Assembly: GCA_028697725.1 (NCBI GenBank)
Contig: JAQVEG010000030.1
Span: 1 to 34,082 of the forward strand
From: Anaerostipes sp.
GTDB taxonomy: Bacteria; Bacillota; Clostridia; Lachnospirales; Lachnospiraceae
Reading direction: 5' to 3'
Length of the DNA: 34,082 nucleotides
The notes beneath the pieces are model-generated. The model was given only the letters and a program-made list of their open reading frames with translations, was not told the DNA's origin and did no database searches. Each line of letters opens with the position of its first letter. Position 1 is the stretch's first letter. Made by a program: the position numbers and the translations under genes. This document shows, one piece after another, positions 17,805 through 28,269 of the stretch.

Positions 17805-18058
17805 CTCTGTTTCCATATAAGCATCCATTGATAGCTGACACACACAATAGAGCCAATTAAAAAATATCTACCAAACAAAGAAGCTATTAAAAGGCTGACT
17901 CCGATAATTACATAACGAAGTAAAAAGCCCACCACTGTTCGGAAACTCCCTTGTGTCACAGTTTCATGTTCAGACTTTTTCATCTGATACAAAACGAATC
18001 GATAAATCATATATGCTATCATCAGACCGTAGATACAGCCTAAGATTAATCGCATCAT
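17792..18058 (-). CDS. Small membrane protein, ATP synthase protein I-like, at 3' end of the second operon
   Basis: 88 residues with three hydrophobic segments (about 2-22, 44-62, 64-82) and a basic tail ending KQRKSS. The ribosome binding site GGTAGGTGG overlaps the end of atpC region, and the gap to atpC is only 10 bp, so it belongs to the operon. The segment FRTVVGFLLRYVIIGVSLLI resembles the AtpI-type helix with conserved Arg, but the match is loose. AtpI usually precedes atpB; no such gene precedes the second atpB, so this could be its displaced counterpart. It could equally be an unrelated small membrane protein. Confidence 0.5.
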   Translation of the reverse strand: MMRLILGCIYGLMIAYMIYRFVLYQMKKSEHETVTQGSFRTVVGFLLRYVIIGVSLLIASLFGRYFLIGSIVCVSYQWMLIWKQRKSS

Positions 18059-18068
18059 ATCTAACCAC

Positions 18069-18479
18069 CTACCTGATTGACTTTCCAGTAACTTTCAGTC
18101 TTGCCATCGCTCTAGAAAGTGCTGCCTGAGTGTGATAATACTGAAGGCGACTTTGCTTTTGTTTCAAGCGTTCTTCTGCTCTTGCTTTTGCTTCTTTGGC
18201 TCGATTGATGTCGATGTCTTCTGGCCGCTCTACTGTATCTGCAAGAACAACAACAAAATCTCTTGTTACATCTGCAAATCCTTCTCCAACCACAGCTTCA
18301 TGCCATTGTCCCCCGATTTTATAGCGAAGTTCTCCTGGTACTAAAGCTGTTACCATATCTTCATGGTTTGCAAGAATTCCTACTTTACCATCAATACTTG
18401 GAAATATTACATGTTCACAAGCACCACTGTAAAACTTCTTGTCACTTGCAATAATCTCAAAATAAAAGGTTTCTGCCAT
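18069..18479 (-). CDS. atpC: ATP synthase F1 subunit epsilon (second operon)
   Basis: 136 residues. The beta-sandwich (FYFEIIASDKKFYSG, then FPSIDGKVGILANHEDMVTAL) and the C-terminal helical hairpin (DINRAKEAKARAEERLKQKQS) are both present. Its ATG follows the atpD stop codon with no gap. It differs strongly from the first-operon epsilon except at family positions. Confidence 0.94.
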   Translation of the reverse strand: MAETFYFEIIASDKKFYSGACEHVIFPSIDGKVGILANHEDMVTALVPGELRYKIGGQWHEAVVGEGFADVTRDFVVVLADTVERPEDIDINRAKEAKARAEERLKQKQSRLQYYHTQAALSRAMARLKVTGKSIR

Positions 18480-20767
<2,288 letters not shown>

Positions 20768-20775
20768 GAAATCAC

Positions 20776-22275
20776 CTACTTCTTAAACTCTAAAATTGCA
20801 TTTTCAATGGATGTTCCCAATTCATCTGTCAAGACTTTCTTAGTATCAATCTCATCCATAACATCTTTGTGCTTTTGTTCAATTACTGCTATCATCTCTT
20901 CAGTTGTTTTCTTCAATTCCCCAATTGGAATATCATCTAACATCTTGTGAGCTGCTGCATATAACAATACCACCTGCTTATGTAACGACATTGGGTTACA
21001 CAATGGCTGCTTTAACAATTCAATTAAATGCGCCCCATGATTCAACGTATCTTTGGTTCCTGAATCTAAATCAGAACTAAACTGGGTGAAAACTTCTAAT
21101 TCTCGATACTGTGCAAGATCAATACGAAGAGATCCTGCCACTTTCTTCATAATCTTTGTCTGGGCTGCCCCACCTACACGAGATACAGAAAGTCCTACAT
21201 TTACCGCCGGTCTAACTCCTGAAAAGAACAATTCACTTTCTAAGAAAATCTGTCCATCTGTAATAGAAATAACATTGGTTGGAATGTATGCTGCCACATC
21301 CCCTGCCTGTGTTTCTATAATTGGAAGTGCTGTAATAGAGCCACCTCCATGGGCTTCGTCTAAACGACAAGATCTCTCTAACAATCTTGAATGTAAATAG
21401 AAAACATCTCCAGGATAAGCTTCACGTCCTGGTGGACGATCCAATAGTAAAGAAATTGTACGATATGCCACTGCGTGCTTACTCAAATCATCATAAACAA
21501 TCAAGACATCTTTTCCCTGACTCATAAAATGTTCTGCAATCGCTGTCCCTGAATAAGGTGCAATATATTGTAAAGATGCTTTATCACTTGCCGATGCAGA
21601 TACAATGACCGAATAATCCATAGCACCATGCTTCTTTAATGTAGTTACTAACTGAGATACTGTAGATGCTTTCTGCCCAATGGCAACGTAAATACAAATA
21701 ACATCTTTTCCTTTTTGATTTAAAATAGTATCAATGGCAATGGCCGTTTTTCCTGTTTGACGGTCACCAATGATTAATTCTCTTTGTCCTCTTCCAATTG
21801 GGAACATTGAGTCAATTGCCAAAATACCTGTTTCCATTGGCTGATCAACTGATTGACGATCAATAACTCCTGCTGCTTCATGTTCAATTGGTCGTCTTGT
21901 ATCTGCCTTGATTTCTCCTTTTCCATCAATTGGCTCTCCAATGGCATTAACAACACGTCCAACTACTTCATTTCCCACTGGAATATCTGCCTGTACTCCT
22001 GTTCTTTTTACTTTAGAACCTTCCTGTAATCCATAATCACTTCCAAGAAGTACGCATCCAATTGCCTTTCTTTCAACGTTCATAACCAATCCATGAACTC
22101 CTGTTTCAAAAACAACCAATTCTCCATACATGGCTTGTTCCATACCATATACAGTGGCAATTCCATCTGCAATTTCTATAATGGATCCTTCTTCTTCCAC
22201 TGTTGTTTTTGTGTCAAAATTTTCAATTTGATCCTTTAACACATTTACAACTTCTTCTGGTCTAATTGTACTCAA
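20776..22275 (-). CDS. atpA: ATP synthase F1 subunit alpha (second operon)
   Basis: 499 residues. N terminus [21 protein letters not shown]-loop GDRQTGKT, and [17 protein letters not shown] arginine-finger region are intact. It starts 6 bp after atpH. As with beta, it is diverged over its full length from the first-operon alpha. Confidence 0.97.
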   Translation of the reverse strand: MSTIRPEEVVNVLKDQIENFDTKTTVEEEGSIIEIADGIATVYGMEQAMYGELVVFETGVHGLVMNVERKAIGCVLLGSDYGLQEGSKVKRTGVQADIPVGNEVVGRVVNAIGEPIDGKGEIKADTRRPIEHEAAGVIDRQSVDQPMETGILAIDSMFPIGRGQRELIIGDRQTGKTAIAIDTILNQKGKDVICIYVAIGQKASTVSQLVTTLKKHGAMDYSVIVSASASDKASLQYIAPYSGTAIAEHFMSQGKDVLIVYDDLSKHAVAYRTISLLLDRPPGREAYPGDVFYLHSRLLERSCRLDEAHGGGSITALPIIETQAGDVAAYIPTNVISITDGQIFLESELFFSGVRPAVNVGLSVSRVGGAAQTKIMKKVAGSLRIDLAQYRELEVFTQFSSDLDSGTKDTLNHGAHLIELLKQPLCNPMSLHKQVVLLYAAAHKMLDDIPIGELKKTTEEMIAVIEQKHKDVMDEIDTKKVLTDELGTSIENAILEFKK

Positions 22276-22281
22276 CTATAC

Positions 22282-22794
22282 TCACCTCCGCACAATATTT
22301 TGTCTCATGTTTCTAAGTTTCCCTTTCGTACTACGATCAATGACTCTATCCTTTACCTGAAGTATAAACCCTCCAATTAATGTGGCATCTTCTATCATCT
22401 GAAGTTCCACATGCTCAGCCTTATATTCTTTTTTCAAGTATTCTTTGATTCGAGATATTTGGCTTTCTGACGGTTTGGTCACGTATCGATAAACAGCTAA
22501 AATACCATGCTTCTTTTCTCGATTCATTTCTTCCCATTGTGAAATAGCATCTAAAACACAATCCATGTCTTGATTTACAATCATGGTTTTTAAACAGTTC
22601 TGAATCTCTTTGGGAAATAATTTTTCAATTACATGATTTTTTTCTTCCTCAGAAATTCTGGGATTCTCAAAAACTTCAATCAAATCCGAATTCTCTATGA
22701 GAATCTTTTTGCTTTCATTTATACTGCTTTCTGAAATATTCAGTTCTAATAGGACTTTCCCATAAGTAACCGCTATCCTTCTCATATTAGACAC
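22282..22794 (-). CDS. atpH: ATP synthase F1 subunit delta (second operon)
   Basis: 170 residues, short for the family. The C-terminal signature LIGGFILQVKDRVIDRSTKGKL is clear and matches the first-operon delta; the N-terminal helical domain (RRIAVTYGKVLLELNISESS) is more diverged. The start overlaps the end of atpF by eight bases. Confidence 0.92.
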   Translation of the reverse strand: MSNMRRIAVTYGKVLLELNISESSINESKKILIENSDLIEVFENPRISEEEKNHVIEKLFPKEIQNCLKTMIVNQDMDCVLDAISQWEEMNREKKHGILAVYRYVTKPSESQISRIKEYLKKEYKAEHVELQMIEDATLIGGFILQVKDRVIDRSTKGKLRNMRQNIVRR

Positions 22795-23269
22795 CTGCCT
22801 CTTTTAGGAAATCGTCCACTAATTGTTCATTACTGGCTTTGTCCACTTCTTTTTCCACAACCTTACTGGCTGCTAACAGTGCGATTCCTGCAATTTCAGA
22901 CTGCAAGCTGGCCATAGCCCTCTCTTTTTCTGCCTTTACATCTTCACTTGCACTTTCTTTCATTTGTGCAATTTCTTCATTCGCCTGTTTTATCTTCCCT
23001 TGATACTCCATATTCGCACGATCTTTTGCATCCGCAATAATTTCCTGCGCTTCCTCTTTTGCATTTGCAATGGATGCCTCATACTCTGTCTTCATCTTCT
23101 GAGCTTCTTCCTTTGCTGCATCAGCTTCATCTAATCCTTTTGTAATCATGGATTTTCTCTCTTCCATAATCTTTGTCACTGGTTTAAATAAAAACTTTCG
23201 GAGGATAAAAAAGAAAACGATAATATTAAAGAATGTCCAAAAAACCTCCATATTTAATTGTAAAAACAT
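22787..23269 (-). CDS. atpF: ATP synthase Fo subunit b (second operon)
   Basis: 160 residues: one N-terminal transmembrane helix (about 5-25, MEVFWTFFNIIVFFFILRKF), the FKPVTKIMEERKSMI junction, then a long Ala/Glu/Lys coiled coil. It is 19 bp after atpE and has GGAGGCGATTTGA before the ATG. Confidence 0.93.
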   Translation of the reverse strand: MFLQLNMEVFWTFFNIIVFFFILRKFLFKPVTKIMEERKSMITKGLDEADAAKEEAQKMKTEYEASIANAKEEAQEIIADAKDRANMEYQGKIKQANEEIAQMKESASEDVKAEKERAMASLQSEIAGIALLAASKVVEKEVDKASNEQLVDDFLKEAGV

Positions 23270-23288
23270 TCAAATCGCCTCCTAAGAA

Positions 23289-23507
23289 TTATTTTAATAC
23301 GATAAGTAAAATAGAAATTACCAGTCCATAAATAGCTGTTGCTTCTGCTAATGCACATCCAAGAATCAAAGTTTTATTAATATTTCCTGATTCTTCTGGC
23401 TGTCTTGCAATTGCGTTCAACGCTCCATTTGTTGCAATTCCAATACCAATTCCTGCTCCAAGTCCTGTTAATACTGCAATTCCTGCTCCGATTCCTACTA
23501 ATCCCAT
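23289..23507 (-). CDS. atpE: ATP synthase Fo subunit c, H+-type (second operon)
   Basis: 72 residues, two-helix hairpin with ion-binding carboxylate E55 and loop ARQPEESG. Aligned to the first-operon c (offset 10), the side-chain Na+ ligands are missing: Q32 is I22 (GIGIGIAT) and the residue after the glutamate, T66, is A56 (LAEATAIY). The glycine-rich helix 1 (GLGAGIGIGIA) and the Glu are kept. This is the pattern of proton-coupled rings. The shorter length, without N- and C-terminal extensions, also differs from the first-operon subunit. Confidence 0.95.
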   Translation of the reverse strand: MGLVGIGAGIAVLTGLGAGIGIGIATNGALNAIARQPEESGNINKTLILGCALAEATAIYGLVISILLIVLK

Positions 23508-23525
23508 AATTCTAATCTCCTTTTC

Positions 23526-24209
23526 TTACTCAATTGCTTCGCTAATAAATAGTGATGTTAATAGTACAAATACATAGGCTTGCAAAAGCCCATCAAAAAA
23601 ATCAAAATAACAACTAAATGCGATTGGTATAATTGCAGGTGCCGCAATGTCAATCAATGACATCAATACAAATCCCCCCAAAATATTACCAAACAAACGC
23701 ATACAAAGTGATAATGGTCTTGTAAACATCTCTAAAATGTTTAAAGGCAACATCATCGGCATTGGCTCAACAAAACTCTTCAGCCAGCCTTTCATTCCTT
23801 TTTCATGGATTCCAGAGTATATAATGACACATAAACTCATAACTGCTAATCCTGCTGTTACGTTCAAATCCTTCGTCGGTGGTGTAACTCCAAAGAAGCC
23901 AGACACGTTAGACACTGCCAAGAAAATCAGTACCGTACCAAGATATGGTATGTATCGCTTTCCTTTCTCTCCTAGAAGATCTCCGATAAAGTTATAAATG
24001 AATCCTACTAGCATTTCTACATATACCTGTGGTCCCTGTGGAACAATCTTTAAATTTCTCACAAAAATCAAACAGAGTATCAGCACAAATGCCATAATCC
24101 CCCAGGTAACAACCGTCGAATGTGGCACCGGAATCCCTCCAAAGATTGGAATCACAAAATCAGTATGTAACTGTAATTTTGCCATCAACTCTTTGGCTAA
24201 ATCTCCCAT
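23526..24209 (-). CDS. atpB: ATP synthase Fo subunit a (second operon)
   Basis: 227 residues, about five or six helices. The essential arginine is R171 in LSLCMRLFGNILGG. The C-terminal helix shows FFDGLLQAYVFVLLTSLFIS, where LLQAYVF matches the family's Gln/Tyr positions. It is the first gene of the second operon, with AAAGGAGATGATAAG before the ATG and no atpI or atpZ upstream. Confidence 0.95.
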   Translation of the reverse strand: MGDLAKELMAKLQLHTDFVIPIFGGIPVPHSTVVTWGIMAFVLILCLIFVRNLKIVPQGPQVYVEMLVGFIYNFIGDLLGEKGKRYIPYLGTVLIFLAVSNVSGFFGVTPPTKDLNVTAGLAVMSLCVIIYSGIHEKGMKGWLKSFVEPMPMMLPLNILEMFTRPLSLCMRLFGNILGGFVLMSLIDIAAPAIIPIAFSCYFDFFDGLLQAYVFVLLTSLFISEAIE

Positions 24210-24236
24210 CTTATCATCTCCTTTTATTATCCTCTT

Positions 24237-24295
24237 CTAAAATAAAGGGCAAAAAAGACAAGGTGTCCCCCTTTATTTAGAAACATCCTCGTCTT
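24237..24295 (-). promoter_or_regulatory. Leader hairpin with U tract and interlocking complementarity, second ATP synthase operon
   Basis: On the minus strand, starting within a few bases of the predicted start site, AAGACGAGGATGT (24283-24295) pairs with ACACCTTGTCTT (24255-24266), followed by a run of six or seven T: an intrinsic-terminator shape. The loop segment CTAAATAAAGGG (24269-24280) is complementary, with one bulge, to CCCTTTATTTTAG (24237-24249) just past the T run. The order A-B-A'-B' allows a pseudoknot or alternative folds. The atpB ribosome binding site follows. It could attenuate or stabilise the mRNA. Confidence 0.55.
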
Positions 24296-24306
24296 AATCA
24301 TTGATA

Positions 24307-24335
24307 ATAATATTCCTAAAAAAATCGAAAGTCAA
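24307..24335 (-). promoter_or_regulatory. Promoter of the second ATP synthase operon
   Basis: On the minus strand TTGACT (24330-24335), a 17-bp spacer and TATTAT (24307-24312), giving a start near 24300, about 90 bases before the atpB ATG. Confidence 0.75.
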
Positions 24336-24354
24336 TATTTTTTTATGAAAAGAA

Positions 24355-24379
24355 ACAAAGCATCGTAAAGATGCTTTGT
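24355..24379 (-). terminator. Terminator after the phosphatase-RpiB gene
   Basis: Perfect 10-bp stem ACAAAGCATC / GATGCTTTGT with a GTAAA-type loop and T-rich tail on the minus strand. It ends the sua5-rpiB operon just upstream of the promoter of the second ATP synthase operon. Confidence 0.75.
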
Positions 24380-24386
24380 CTCTCTT

Positions 24387-25268
24387 TTATTCTTCTATCA
24401 TATTAATACGTCGAATATGTCTTTCATCATTAGAAAACTTAGTCTCTAAAAAAGCGTCAACAATTTCCAGCGCAAGACCTTCTCCTACAACCCTTGCCCC
24501 CATTGCTAAAATATTCGCATTGTTGTGTTCTCTTGTTGCCTTTGCACTGAAGGTATCGCTACACAGTGCTGCACGAACACCTTTCTCTTTATTTGCAGCA
24601 ATTGAAATTCCAATTCCTGTTCCACAAATAAGGATTCCCAACTCGATTTCTTCTTTCTGAATTCCTTTTGCAACAGCTTTTCCATAGATGGGGTAATCAC
24701 AAGACTCTTCACTATAGCAGCCATAATCTTTCACTGCATAGTCCTTATCTTGTAAATGCTTAATTACTGCTTGTTTTAAAGCATATCCACCGTGATCGCA
24801 ACCAATTCCTATCATGTTATTCCCTCCTAATTTTTCATTCCAAATTTTTTGCATAAACTGTGTTATTTGAACAAAGCACTTTTCATATGCTTCCTCATCC
24901 ATTCCATAAGGATCAATTACTCCTCCTGGATTATTCGCATACTCATTGATTGTTACTACTTCTTTGTACCCATGATATTCACTGAGTACCTTTTCCTTTT
25001 GATCATCTGACATAGTCAAAATCAAATCACTTTCTTCTACTTCTTCTTGTGTCAACTGAGAAGCTTTAAAGTCAATAATCTTAATTCCACTTTGTCTGAC
25101 TAAATCTGCCGCTTTCGGATGCACTGGTTCTGGAAATAACACAACCAGCCCTCTCGAAATCACTTCAATGTCTGTTCTATGTGTATCTTCTAAATACTGT
25201 CTTAGAATAGATTCTGCCATAAAACTTCTGCAAGTATTATGCATACTTACAAATATAATCTTTTTCAA
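24387..25268 (-). CDS. rpiB: Fusion of an LMW-phosphatase-like domain lacking its nucleophile to ribose-5-phosphate isomerase B
   Basis: 293 residues from a TTG start with AAGGAG upstream. Residues 1-150 are a low-molecular-weight protein phosphatase fold (YwlE-like). The loop that should read VCTGNTCRSPMAE reads VSMHNTCRSFMAE, so the CX5R nucleophile is Ser8 (codon AGT, one base from TGT), while Arg14 and the acid Asp119 (DPYG) remain. Residues 152-293 are a complete RpiB: DHGG, catalytic CGTGIG, REHNNAN, and RH..RI at the end. It interconverts ribose-5-P and ribulose-5-P. The order sua5, ywlE-like, rpiB matches ywlC-ywlE-ywlF in Bacillus subtilis, where they are separate genes (ywlD lies between in that species). 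The linker EKLGGNN is itself a ribosome binding site, so free RpiB may also be made. Confidence 0.9.
   Translation of the reverse strand: MKKIIFVSMHNTCRSFMAESILRQYLEDTHRTDIEVISRGLVVLFPEPVHPKAADLVRQSGIKIIDFKASQLTQEEVEESDLILTMSDDQKEKVLSEYHGYKEVVTINEYANNPGGVIDPYGMDEEAYEKCFVQITQFMQKIWNEKLGGNNMIGIGCDHGGYALKQAVIKHLQDKDYAVKDYGCYSEESCDYPIYGKAVAKGIQKEEIELGILICGTGIGISIAANKEKGVRAALCSDTFSAKATREHNNANILAMGARVVGEGLALEIVDAFLETKFSNDERHIRRINMIEE
24813..24827 (-). promoter_or_regulatory. Internal ribosome binding site and ATG for stand-alone RpiB
   Basis: Inside the fusion gene, GGAGGG (24822-24827, within TTAGGAGGG) lies 6 bases before ATG (24813-24815). Translation from it yields a 142-residue RpiB of normal family length starting MIGIGCDHGG. 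The site looks like the preserved start of a formerly separate gene. Confidence 0.75.
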
Positions 25269-25279
25269 ACTTTTCTCCT

Positions 25280-26323
25280 TTATACTTTTATTACTTCATG
25301 ACCACATGACTTTATCAAGCGATTCATAATCGCTTCTTCCTGCTCCATTCCCACAAAGCCTTCAGAATAAATCACATCCACATTGGTATGGTCAAATTGG
25401 CGGATTGTTCCATATAAGTGCAGCATGACTTCATCCATATTCTGTCTGCTGCCCAATGAAAACACATAATCGCCATGATAAAATTCCATATTCTCATCTG
25501 TTGCAATAATTCCAACGGTTCTGCCTTCTTGATGTTCCTTCTTTGTCTCCTCGTTAATCTTATCTACAACTTTCTGATTGTCATCTCCAAGAACTAAAAT
25601 CATATTAGCCTTTGGTGCATAATGCGTATACTTCATTCCTGGTGCCTTTGGAACCTTATCTGTCTGTCCTTGATTCATTAAAACCTCACAGCCTAAAACA
25701 TTCTCCAGCTGCTTCTTTGAAATATGTCCAGGACGTAAAATAACCGGAACCTCACTTGTAAAGTCAACAATTGTTGATTCCACACCAACAAATACTTTTC
25801 CCCCATCTAAAATCATGGGAATCTTTCCAGACAAGTCTTCCTTCACATGTTCTGCTCTTGTAGGACTTGGTCTTCCTGATGTATTAGCACTTGGCGCTGC
25901 AATCGGTACTCCCGCCTTCTCAATCAAGACTAATGCAAGTTTATGTTCTGGCATACGAATGGCTACGCTTTGCAGCCCACCTGTTGTTTTCTTTGGAACT
26001 CTTTCACTCTTTGGTAAAATCACTGTCAATGGTCCCGGCCAAAACCGATTCATCACAGTCTGTGCCTTCTCTGGAATCAATGTCACAAGCTCCCTTACCA
26101 TTGCCATAGAATTCACATGCAAAATCAATGGATTATCTGAGGGTCTTCCCTTTGCTTCGTATATCTGTGTAACGGCAGTTTCATTCAATCCATCTGCACC
26201 TAATCCATATACTGTCTCGGTTGGAAACGCCACAACTTGTCCTTGTCGAATCAGTTCTGCAGCTTCCTCAATATCATCCTTTTGCTTTTCTATGTCTCTG
26301 ATTTGAATTACTTTTGTTTCCAT
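25280..26323 (-). CDS. L-threonylcarbamoyladenylate synthase (Sua5/TsaC type)
   Basis: Makes threonylcarbamoyl-AMP from Thr, bicarbonate and ATP for the t6A37 modification of ANN-decoding tRNAs. 347 residues from the ATG at 26323 (GAAAGGG 7 bases upstream). The YrdC/TsaC domain is at about 1-210 with FPTETVYGLGADG, KGRPSDNPLILHV, VAIRMPEH and APSANTSGRPSPT; the Sua5-specific C-terminal domain follows, with PGMKYTHYAPKA. It is the Sua5 long form. The stop is 11 bp from the fusion gene, so they form one operon. Confidence 0.95.
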   Translation of the reverse strand: METKVIQIRDIEKQKDDIEEAAELIRQGQVVAFPTETVYGLGADGLNETAVTQIYEAKGRPSDNPLILHVNSMAMVRELVTLIPEKAQTVMNRFWPGPLTVILPKSERVPKKTTGGLQSVAIRMPEHKLALVLIEKAGVPIAAPSANTSGRPSPTRAEHVKEDLSGKIPMILDGGKVFVGVESTIVDFTSEVPVILRPGHISKKQLENVLGCEVLMNQGQTDKVPKAPGMKYTHYAPKANMILVLGDDNQKVVDKINEETKKEHQEGRTVGIIATDENMEFYHGDYVFSLGSRQNMDEVMLHLYGTIRQFDHTNVDVIYSEGFVGMEQEEAIMNRLIKSCGHEVIKV

Positions 26324-26440
26324 ATCAAACCCTTTCTTTCTAAGCTCAATCAAGAAATCCTTGACTGTCTTATTCGTAGTATATCATTTATCTTTCTAAA
26401 AATAAAGTTTCCGAATATACTAAAAAAAAGGACTATTTAT

Positions 26441-27118
26441 ATGCCTGTCAAAAAAATAGCCATATTTCTCTCTTTTTTCACTTTCATTTTACTTCTTTTT
26501 TGTGGTGTGCTTACAAAATCTAATTATGTAAGTAACATATTTCACCATGATAATCTCATAATTATCGATCCTGGTCATGGTGGAAATGATCCTGGAAAAG
26601 TCGGCTCTCAAGACGTATTAGAAAAAGATCTTAATCTTCAAATTGGTAAAAAATTAAAGAAAAAATTAGAAAAGAAAAAATATAACATAAAATTAACAAG
26701 ATCTGGAGACTATAACTTAAGTCCTCAAGGAAAGCGTCAGGATTTGGAGAAGAGAAAACAGTTAATTCTCAGCAGCGAACCCTCTTTTGTAATTAGTATT
26801 CATCAAAATAGTTATCCAAGAGGGGATATTAAAGGAGCCCAAGTATTCTATTATGCTGGATTTGAAGAGAGTAAACGACTAGCCGATTGTATTCAAACAT
26901 CCTTAAAACAAAAAGTGGAGCCTTCTAATACAAGAGTCTCAAAAGCAAATTCAGATTACTACCTTCTTCGAGACAATCCCTATCCTACTGTTATCGTAGA
27001 ATGTGGGTTCTTGAGTAATCTAGATGAATGCCAAAAGTTGTCCACTTCCTCCTATCAAGATAAAATTGTCATGGCAGTCTATGAAGGAATCCTTGATTAT
27101 AAAAAGGCAGACCAGTAA
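26441..27118 (+). CDS. N-acetylmuramoyl-L-alanine amidase (Amidase_3, CwlD-like)
   Basis: 225 residues from the ATG at 26441, with AAAGGAC 7 bases before it. One N-terminal transmembrane anchor/signal (about 6-25) precedes an Amidase_3 domain. Zn2+ ligands are visible: H46 (DPGHGG), E61 (LEKDLNL) and H122 (SIHQNSYP); the catalytic Glu is E188 (VECGFLSN). The size, single domain and the GAQVFYY segment resemble CwlD, which makes muramic delta-lactam in spore cortex. That role is inference from similarity. It is divergent from sua5 and alone in its transcript. Confidence 0.88.
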   Translation: MPVKKIAIFLSFFTFILLLFCGVLTKSNYVSNIFHHDNLIIIDPGHGGNDPGKVGSQDVLEKDLNLQIGKKLKKKLEKKKYNIKLTRSGDYNLSPQGKRQDLEKRKQLILSSEPSFVISIHQNSYPRGDIKGAQVFYYAGFEESKRLADCIQTSLKQKVEPSNTRVSKANSDYYLLRDNPYPTVIVECGFLSNLDECQKLSTSSYQDKIVMAVYEGILDYKKADQ

Positions 27119-27132
27119 ATCCTCTGGTCTGC
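27107..27132. terminator. Terminator between amidase and small acidic protein gene
   Basis: Perfect 9-bp stem GCAGACCAG / CTGGTCTGC with an 8-base loop. The amidase stop codon lies within it. On the minus strand it is followed by a T run, which ends the gene at 27156; on the plus strand the T run is short. Confidence 0.7.
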
Positions 27133-27155
27133 TCTTAGAATTGTATGATTCTTTG

Positions 27156-27353
27156 TTAGTCATTGGTAACATATTGGTAATTTACAGCATAAATCTCTCC
27201 TTCCTCGTCTACTTCAAAATCCTTCATGTAGGAATCACTTTCTTCTAATAAATGATTCATGTATTCCTGGTTCTCTCCGTTAACGGAAACACCATTCACC
27301 TGGATTGCCACTCCTAATGATAGATATTCCAATAAATCACTATAATACTTCAT
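27156..27353 (-). CDS. Small acidic protein of unknown function
   Basis: 65 residues from the ATG at 27353 (AAAGGAA with 5-base spacing); a longer frame upstream lacks a site. It begins MKYYSDLLEYLSLGVAIQVNG and is rich in Glu and Asp, with no transmembrane segment, so it is cytosolic. I do not recognise the family. It is a single gene ended by the shared terminator at 27107-27132, with a palindrome (27406-27430) about 50 bp upstream of its start that may be its control site. Confidence 0.6.
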   Translation of the reverse strand: MKYYSDLLEYLSLGVAIQVNGVSVNGENQEYMNHLLEESDSYMKDFEVDEEGEIYAVNYQYVTND

Positions 27354-27405
27354 GAAAATTCCTTTCTTTTCTATGAATTCGGTGCTATGATATATAAAAT
27401 TCATG

Positions 27406-27430
27406 AAGAAAGTGTCGCGATCACTTTCTT
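27406..27430. other. Palindrome with TCGCGA loop
   Basis: AAGAAAGTG-TCGCGAT-CACTTTCTT, perfect 9-bp arms, between the small acidic protein gene (minus) and mecA (plus). No U tract adjoins it, so it looks more like an operator or leader hairpin than a terminator. Confidence 0.4.
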
Positions 27431-27512
27431 TAAGGATATTATAACCTATATTGTAAATAATTTCAATTTATTTTTACAATTTCTGTAATTTAATGGAAAT
27501 AAAACGAAAGAC

Positions 27513-27541
27513 TTTACACAATATTGTCTAGCGATTATACT
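27513..27541 (+). promoter_or_regulatory. Promoter of mecA
   Basis: TTTACA (27513-27518), 17-bp spacer, TATACT (27536-27541), 26 bp before the ATG at 27568 and overlapping no operator that I can see. Confidence 0.7.
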
Positions 27542-27567
27542 ATACATAAAGTAAGGGAGTGATAATT

Positions 27568-28269
27568 ATGAAGATAGAACGTATTAGTGATAATCAAATT
27601 CGATGCACCTTAACTAAGGCCGACCTTGCTGGCAAGGAAACATTGTTAAATGATCTAGCATTTGGCTCTAACAATGCACAGGATCTTTTTCAAGATTTAA
27701 TGAAGCAGGCATCAGATCAACTTGGATTTGATACTGACAATGCTCCGTTGATGGTAGAGGCAATTCCAAAATCAAAAGAATGTCTAATTCTTATTATTAC
27801 AAAAGTAGATGCAGACAAGAATTCTACAAAGCACAACGATAAGTTAGGTGGACTTCTTCATGCTGCAACAGGTAAATTGATCTCTGGGAATCCAGATGAA
27901 TTTTTAGATATGCTGGGGCAATTACCCACAGAATCATTTTTATCTGAAACTGAGAATGAGACAGCTGTATCTTCTTCTGATACTTCAAGTTATGTATTTA
28001 GCTTTGATTCCTTAGAGGATGTTGGCCATATTGCAAGATTAATCAAAGATTATCCACATGAAAGTGAATTATATAAAGATGATGTGGATGGACAATATTA
28101 TCTTTGGCTTTCCAGCGAAGATAACACTTATGACTTTAAACCAATTTTAAATATTTTAAATGAATATAGTGGATTAGTTCCCCATACTTATGCAACAAAT
28201 GCATTATTCCGGGAACATCTAAAGATCATCCTTGCAAAGAATGCTATTGAACTTATGTCACAATTATAA
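27568..28269 (+). CDS. mecA: MecA-type adaptor protein
   Basis: 233 residues from the ATG at 27568 (GGGAG about 8 bases upstream). The N terminus MKIERISDNQIRCTLTKADL and LNDLAFGSNNAQDLFQDLM are the MecA substrate-binding domain pattern. A variable acidic linker (about 100-145) follows, then the C-terminal ClpC-binding domain beginning YVFSFDSLEDVGHIARLI. MecA delivers substrates to the ClpCP protease and in Bacillus controls competence and other regulators. It is monocistronic here, with its own promoter and a strong terminator. Confidence 0.92.
   Translation: MKIERISDNQIRCTLTKADLAGKETLLNDLAFGSNNAQDLFQDLMKQASDQLGFDTDNAPLMVEAIPKSKECLILIITKVDADKNSTKHNDKLGGLLHAATGKLISGNPDEFLDMLGQLPTESFLSETENETAVSSSDTSSYVFSFDSLEDVGHIARLIKDYPHESELYKDDVDGQYYLWLSSEDNTYDFKPILNILNEYSGLVPHTYATNALFREHLKIILAKNAIELMSQL

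Noticed and set aside
26237-26440. N-terminal extension of the amidase by 68 codons
   Set aside because: It would overlap the start of sua5 on the other strand and lacks a ribosome binding site; the ATG at 26441 has both a site and a signal-anchor start.
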